NCBI GenBank assembly: GCA_009667805.1
Contig: CM019063.1
Span: 357,960,113-358,024,112 of the forward strand
DNA from: Leptobrachium leishanense
Lineage: Eukaryota; Chordata; Amphibia; Anura; Megophryidae
Length of the DNA stretch: 64,000 nt
Reading direction: 5' to 3'
Part shown: positions 58,850 through 64,000 of the stretch, in pieces
Position numbering within the stretch: position 1 is the first letter of the stretch
How the letters are laid out: every line of letters starts with the position of its first letter
Position numbers and translations under genes: made by a program
Notes under the pieces: model-generated
Databases searched by the model: none
Told to the model about the DNA's origin: nothing
What the model saw: the letters and a program-made list of their open reading frames with translations, nothing else

Positions 58850-59342
58850 TTCTGCTGCTCACTGAAGAATCAAGTGTACCTTACCCTAAGCATATTAATA
58901 GCATATTACCTGTGCACAAAAATAAGTTACACCCAATGCGTAATACTTCTGCATTGTGTGGTTATCCACCAAAGGAAGTACATCCTGTGCCCTGTCTCTC
59001 CAGCCTCCTTTGTAACCCCAGGCTTCCTAGCCTCTACTGAGTCTACAGCAACCCCAGGCTTCCTAGCCTCTACAGTGACCCCAGGCTTCCTAACCTCTAC
59101 AGCAACTCTGGCTTCCAAGTCTCCTCAGCAACCCCGACTTCCAAGTCTCCTCAGCAACCCGGGATTCCAAGCCTCCTCAGCAACCCCAAGCTGCCAAGCC
59201 TGTACAGCAACCCCAGGCTTCCTCAGCCTCTTCAGCAACCCTGACGTCCTGAGCCTCTACAGTAACCCCGGCTTCTCCAGCCTTTTACTGCAACCCCGGT
59301 ATCTCCAGCCTTCTACTGCAACCCCGGTATCTCCAGCCTTCT
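58850..59342 (+). repeat. Degenerate minisatellite
   Basis: From about 59020 to 59342 there are many imperfect units of 20-30 bases of the type AACCCCAGGCTTCCTAGCCT. The 244-codon frame across it (58847-59581) is a by-product of the repeat. The sequence before 59020 shows nothing recognisable. Confidence 0.85.
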
Positions 59343-59354
59343 ACACACACACCA

Positions 59355-59398
<44 letters not shown>
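59343..59398. repeat. (CA)n microsatellite
   Basis: About 26 CA units with one interruption. Confidence 0.97.
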
Positions 59399-59400
<2 letters not shown>

Positions 59401-60341
59401 GACAATACTTAACCTCAACCATCTACATATCCACCATAGAGTCCCGATTACGACTAGCTCTCCTTGTCTCCAGCCAGTATATAGCCCTCTGTTCTTGGTC
59501 ATCCTTGCCTCTGCTTCAGCCCTGTGTTTTGTGAGTCTTCTTACATCCCTTTGTGTCTATCCTGTGTTCAGGATCTTTTAGTAATCTAGCCTCTGCCTCC
59601 CTATGCCCCAGTCCAGCCTCAGTCGCCCTCTGCTCAAGTCCAGCTATCTGCAGTATTTGGTCCTATTCCTTGTTTATTGCTTGTATCTTATTAGAAACCT
59701 TATTGCTCCCATTTATAACCACCTTTGTCTCTGTGTTGCTGCACACTGGCCTCAGACACTCGTACATCCTGACACTGAAATAAATATGATGTACATTAAC
59801 TATACCGTAGCCTTAGTACATATCCCATTGTGCCACCCTGGGACTCTTCAGTGTGTGCCCAATGTACACATGGATAGGTAAGTATAAAGACACCCCTTGC
59901 TTGTTGTCTCACACGAGGGAACTTTCTTATAGAAAAGGGAATGTACAAGGGTAAAAAGAGTAAGAAAAAATTAAGCTATGGGAAGAGAAAAAGAAGAGTG
60001 AAACAAATGGCTTATGTGTGAAAGAATGGAGCCAGGGTGAAAGGGTTAGGAGTTAAGTAGAGGAAGACATGACAGGAAGGTTATTTGTACATAGATGAGA
60101 ATATTCAAGTGGTGGCAGAGTGAGAGCAGGGAGAGCGGAAAAAGAGTCGGGATATGATATGGTAGGAGAGAGATAATGGTGAAGCTGGAACAGTCCGTGA
60201 CCTATATTCCAAAAATATAATCTGTCAGGCATATATCTTGATTTACAAGACTGGTATTTCGTATTGATATATATCATTATGTAAATCATTGTGCAACGAC
60301 GTATGCCTGTGGTCTCCAATAAATATCGATAGTACCTATAT
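59399..60341. other. Unassigned sequence
   Basis: About 940 bases. AAATAAAT near 59779 is the only signal-like word. No ORF with motifs, no repeat ends. Confidence 0.4.
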
Positions 60342-60344
60342 TTA

Positions 60345-60525
60345 CAGGTCTATTCAAAAAAAGGTAAAAAACAGGAGAAGTGGCAGGAGACGAGAGAAAT
60401 CTAGACCAAATAGCCGATTTGGAAAGTGAGATAAATGGGGAATCATTCTGGTTTGGCTTTTTTAATCTAGAATTTTCACTTCTCCAGTGATTCTCCTGAG
60501 TGTCACCTTTTTTTGAATAGACCTG
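60345..60525. mobile_element. Short MITE, diverged member (181 bp)
   Basis: CAGGTCTATTCAAAAAAAGGT and its complement at the right, TTA on both sides (60342-60344 and 60526-60528). The interior shares AAATAGCCGATTTGGAAAGTG with the 6949 and 45055 copies, in the opposite orientation. Confidence 0.88.
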
Positions 60526-60788
60526 TTAGTGATTTTGTACGAGGGTACAATAATGAGACTGTTATCAATATACTGAAGGAATCGCCGCTGCAGATATACA
60601 TGCAAATGTTAAATATACAGAACAATCTTTGCCTGCAGCAGCAGTCACATTCTGCTTTTCTCAGGTGACATTACTAGATGATTAAGAGTACTCTGATACT
60701 TCTACAGCATCCTTCTGCGATTTCAAACAATTTCTGAATAGTAAAGTAGATGTTCTACATTTCCTTTTAATATTCAGGGTCATAATTG
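60526..60788. other. Unassigned sequence
   Basis: A short spacer with no feature seen. Confidence 0.4.
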
Positions 60789-60792
60789 CAGT

Positions 60793-61920
60793 TGTAGCGA
60801 TGTGTTAAAGTTTACTGTGGCAGTACCCATTTTTGGCCACAAGATGGAGACTATCACGATTAAAGATCCTGGACACCTGAACTACATGTCCATGCATGCT
60901 TTGCGAAGAAACAGGAAGTGGGTGGGTTTGTGGAGAGCCTGTACATCCTGCACCTCGTGGAGAACAGGCAGAGCGCGCCAGGGAGCAGAGGAGAGCGGAT
61001 GCATACAGAGAAGGAGAGACCAGAAGATAGGCCGGAGCGCAGACAGAGTGGATTGGGCCTTCGGATTGGGTCACATAGCCTTGCGGGAGACAGACATCAC
61101 CATCTATATTATCCAAGTGCAGTGCTGAGGAGAGAAGACCCCTCGAGTAAGGAGTACCGCGGTCGATTGAAGCGGGGAGCAGGCGGTAAGCTGGCTGAAT
61201 CGCGGCTGATCGATAGAAGGCCAGACAACAGATCCGGTGGTCGGCGTCCCCAGTCAATATCGAGCGGAGAGACGTCCTGGGTCAACGGAACCTCAAGCTT
61301 GCGCTGGATGGGTGAGAGGCCCCCAAGGCCGTATGTGAATAAGAGCATGCGCTGTTATTTTTCCTTCTAAAACCCACAGGGCCCCAACTGACTAGTCGAA
61401 GACATCATTAAAGTAAACTCACTGGCCAGTTGAAAAGTACCCGGGTACCACATACACACGAACATACACTACCTCATGTTCTGGGACTTAACCTGTGCAG
61501 GACTCAGTTTCCTTTTTCGAATCGGGACAAGGGGGCAAAGTTAAAGCTACATTCCGAACATTTTTCCTCTTTTTGTTCCCGCTGCGCGTTTACCGTGATA
61601 CGAGAACTGTGTATTTTATTGTGTCCCGCTACGCGGTTTTTCTTCGAATTTCGTATCTCTTAATTTTCTGCTCGGTCGGGGTTTTTTTTTCCGAAAATAC
61701 GAAGCCCTCGTGTTTTCGTTTCTTTTACCGCTACGCGTTTATCGTGTTACGAAAGTACTGTAAATCTTCCTGCATATACCGTGTCTCAAGAGCTGCAAAC
61801 CTTTTAGTAAACCTTTTAAATTATAAAACTGTTCAGCGTGTTGGAGTATATTTATTCCCTAGTGCGGGGAGACTGACCCGTGGTTTATTTTCAGCGGCTC
61901 CTCCGGGAGTGAGCGCTACA
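60793..61920 (+). repeat. Solo LTR, gypsy relative (1128 bp)
   Basis: TGTAGCGATGTG...GAGCGCTACA with CAGT on both sides (60789-60792 and 61921-61924). It shares most of its length with 41878-42990 (CAGTACC.ATTTTTGGCCACAAG, AGAGACGTCCTGGGTCA.CGGA), so both belong to one subfamily. It is also related at the ends to the LTRs at 33709 and 40070. Confidence 0.9.
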
Positions 61921-61924
61921 CAGT

Positions 61925-62457
61925 AAATATGGATTTGATAACCTCTCTTGACCTATCAAATGAATGAGCCAATATTATTGTGCATACATATATGTAAAAA
62001 GGAGAGTGGACCAGTTGGTATTTCCATTTGGTATTTATACTTTGACCCTTTAGCAAACTCTTTGGAATTAGGCATTCAACCCCTCCACACACCATTGCCC
62101 ATGACAAGAGCTCTTAAAAGTATATTATTAGTATGAGAGACTATGCAATGTTGCAAGCAAGTAATGTTTCTAGTTCTCTAGAGTGAAAATTTAGGTTAGG
62201 AACCAAAAAGTTTGAGATATTTGGTGCAGTGGTGGTTAGGCCATAGAGAGCAAATCAATCTTGAACAATTTGGCTTTTCAGACAGTAAGATCGTTTTTAA
62301 AATATTAGATTGCATATTTTGTGTGTGCACTCACTTATACTTTGTATGTAATTGTAGACCTAATCCTGCCTGTATGCCAATTAAGTTCACACCTAAACTG
62401 TGATGTCCATTCCTTACCTAGTTTAGGCTGAGTCGAGAAAAAAATTACTCTAACACA
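61925..62457. other. Unassigned sequence
   Basis: About 530 bases, AT-rich, no feature that I can support. Confidence 0.4.
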
Positions 62458-62460
62458 TTA

Positions 62461-63295
62461 GGGGTTATTCAGAGAGCACCGAAATGTCGGCGACATTTCG
62501 GTGCTTACTTGTTCCCCATGCTTCCCCTGCATTTCAGGTAATCAAAGTTCCCCACCCTGAGGTGTATTCAGCATTCACTGCAGGATCCCTGGTGTGCAGG
62601 GAAAACCAGCCGAAATCCCGACAAACACCTACCGAAAACCCACAGAAACCGCTGCAAAAACCACGCTGAAAAAATCTGAAAACTCAACAAGCCACCATTC
62701 ACAGCGCAGACCAGCCACCAGAAAAAGCCGACAAACTGACAAACGGGGTAAAAAAAAAAACAGTACGCTTGAAAGTGTCAAAATTGAAACACTGTTTGCA
62801 AAAAACTACTGAATGAAAATGCATGGAATTTAAATATAAGGTCATATGAATGATAACGAAAAGGTCTGTTACAGAAAAAAGAAGCAACAATTTTTAAAAA
62901 ATCAAAGGTTTGCTGAAAAAATCCTGAAAAATGCCTAAAAGATCCTAAAAAATCTATAAATAGACTTTTTACTGCAGAATAGAATAATAAACGGTTTATG
63001 AGATATTTTTTTAAAACGGGAATATTTTTAACAATGAAGCCTATGGTATTCACCTGAATAAACCTGTCGAATGAGACCATCGAACAGTAGGGCATTTCGG
63101 CACCTTTTCGCTATTGTTCGGTGTTCTCTGAATAGATTATCCATGGCTTCTCTATAGGGGATTTCACTGCCATCAAACAGCACCGTATGTGGTGCAGGCA
63201 ATTTGCCAAAATATGGCGAACTGCCTACTCTCTGAATAGCGGAATGGCCCCGAAATGACATTTCGGGGCCAGATCGGCTCTCTCTGTATAACCCC
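62461..63295 (+). mobile_element. CAGGGTTATTCA-family MITE, copy D (835 bp)
   Basis: GGGGTTATTCAGAGAG at the left, complement of GGGGTTATACAGAGAG at the right, TTA on both sides (62458-62460 and 63296-63298). Interior blocks GGTGTATTCAGC, AATGAAGCCTATGG and GGCTTCTCTATAGGGG match copy A and supply the empty site for its LTR insertion. Confidence 0.9.
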
Positions 63296-63298
63296 TTA

Positions 63299-63850
63299 TG
63301 TATATTAGTTTAAGCTCAGGGATCACGTCCTAAAAGAATAAGTGTGGAAGTTAACCAATTTTCTTTTCATCCATGATTCTTTTTTTTTACCAGAAGCTGT
63401 AGTATCTGTAGCACATCTTTACGTATGACAATGCCCTTCCTCAGACACATACAGAGAGATTGTCATTGCCATGCAGTCCCAATGTGTCCAAGCAATGTAA
63501 ACACCCTTTAATATAGACATTTCTGTAGCATTCAATCTGAATATGAAGGTATTGTAGATTTCCCATATCAGCCAAATGATTACTATGTTCCTCCTGGTAA
63601 AATATCCAGCAAACTGCAATCCAAGTGTTCCCACTTGACATGACCTCTGATTAAGTCCATTCAAGAAGTTTGGATTAAATGCCTCCGTTTCTAAAATCTT
63701 TGGGTAGTTCAATATTTGGGGGTATTTTGTGTTGTCTTTTATTTTGTTAGTTTCAGGGATGCACAGTTATGCTTATATATGCAATGGTGGTGTTTTTTTT
63801 CTACATTTTTAAAGATCTTTTTCATTTTTTCATGCTGAAAATTACATCAA
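63299..63850. other. Unassigned sequence
   Basis: About 550 bases, no ORF with motifs and no repeat ends. Confidence 0.4.
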
Positions 63851-64000
63851 CAGGGTTATTCAAAGAGATCCGAAAAGTCACCGCATGTTCGGTGACATTT
63901 CGTTCCCCGCACTTCGGGGCGATCTGGCGATTCCTAGTTCGCTGACCCTGCGGTGTATTCAGCAAGCACTGCAGGGCCCCCGTAGTGCAGGGAATACTCG
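63851..64000 (+). mobile_element. CAGGGTTATTCA-family MITE, copy E, cut by the window edge
   Basis: CAGGGTTATTCAAAGAGATCC, then CACCGCATGTTCGGTGAC as in copies A and B. The right end lies outside the window. Confidence 0.85.

Noticed and set aside
58847..59581. 244-codon ORF
   Set aside because: It is made of degenerate minisatellite and the CA run; composition explains the open frame.

Overview
This window looks like nuclear DNA of a vertebrate, most likely an amphibian (frog-type). The reasons are AT-rich background DNA, L2-clade LINE tails, Tc1-like transposons, a Penelope-like element, Ty3/gypsy-type LTR elements and dense MITE families. I recognise no host protein-coding gene, rRNA or tRNA gene. 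Almost everything that can be explained is a transposable element, many of them nested, and most coding regions carry stops, frameshifts or deletions.

Layout: 1-4114 is a tandem LTR / internal / LTR / internal array of a non-autonomous LTR retrotransposon (minus strand) whose internal region holds 33-bp and 27-bp minisatellites. 4118-4661 is an L2 tail. 5072-6838 is a Tc1-like transposon with a hAT-like MITE inside it. 8319-8560 is a small hairpin insertion. 8883-24507 is one MITE split by a four-level nest. Inside it sit a roughly 1-kb insertion with a hammerhead-like core (9007-9995) and a 14.2-kb gag-pro LTR retrotransposon (10112-24342, minus). The 5' LTR of that retrotransposon holds a 6.1-kb inverted-repeat element (16865-22966), which in turn holds a GC-rich poly(A) retroelement (17512-19310). 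25097-30751 is a nearly complete Penelope-like element with two ORFs, pseudo-LTRs and a perfect 16-bp target duplication. 31914-41042 is a second split MITE holding a poly(A) retroelement (32024-33313) and a PNMA-type Ty3/gypsy element (33709-41008, plus).

41.9-64 kb holds solo LTRs (41878-42990, 51393-52100, 60793-61920), L2 fragments, a second Tc1-like element (54931-56546), a TTAA-flanked element, a tRNA-derived SINE, three copies of a TTA-targeting hairpin MITE, and many copies of a MITE family with CAGGGTTATTCA ends. One unexplained ORF (44309-44800) encodes a coiled coil with an internal 58-residue duplication.

Three observations stand out. First, the 10-24 kb retrotransposon separates gag from protease by an in-frame UGA-CUAG, the context known for efficient stop-codon readthrough. 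Second, hammerhead-ribozyme-like cores occur in three insertions, one of them the Penelope-like element. Third, three insertions from 242 bp to 6.1 kb share one architecture: a 15-16 bp target duplication and an inverted partial copy at the left end. The second and third points together suggest a family of non-autonomous elements moved by Penelope machinery. All identifications come from reading the sequence; no database search was run.
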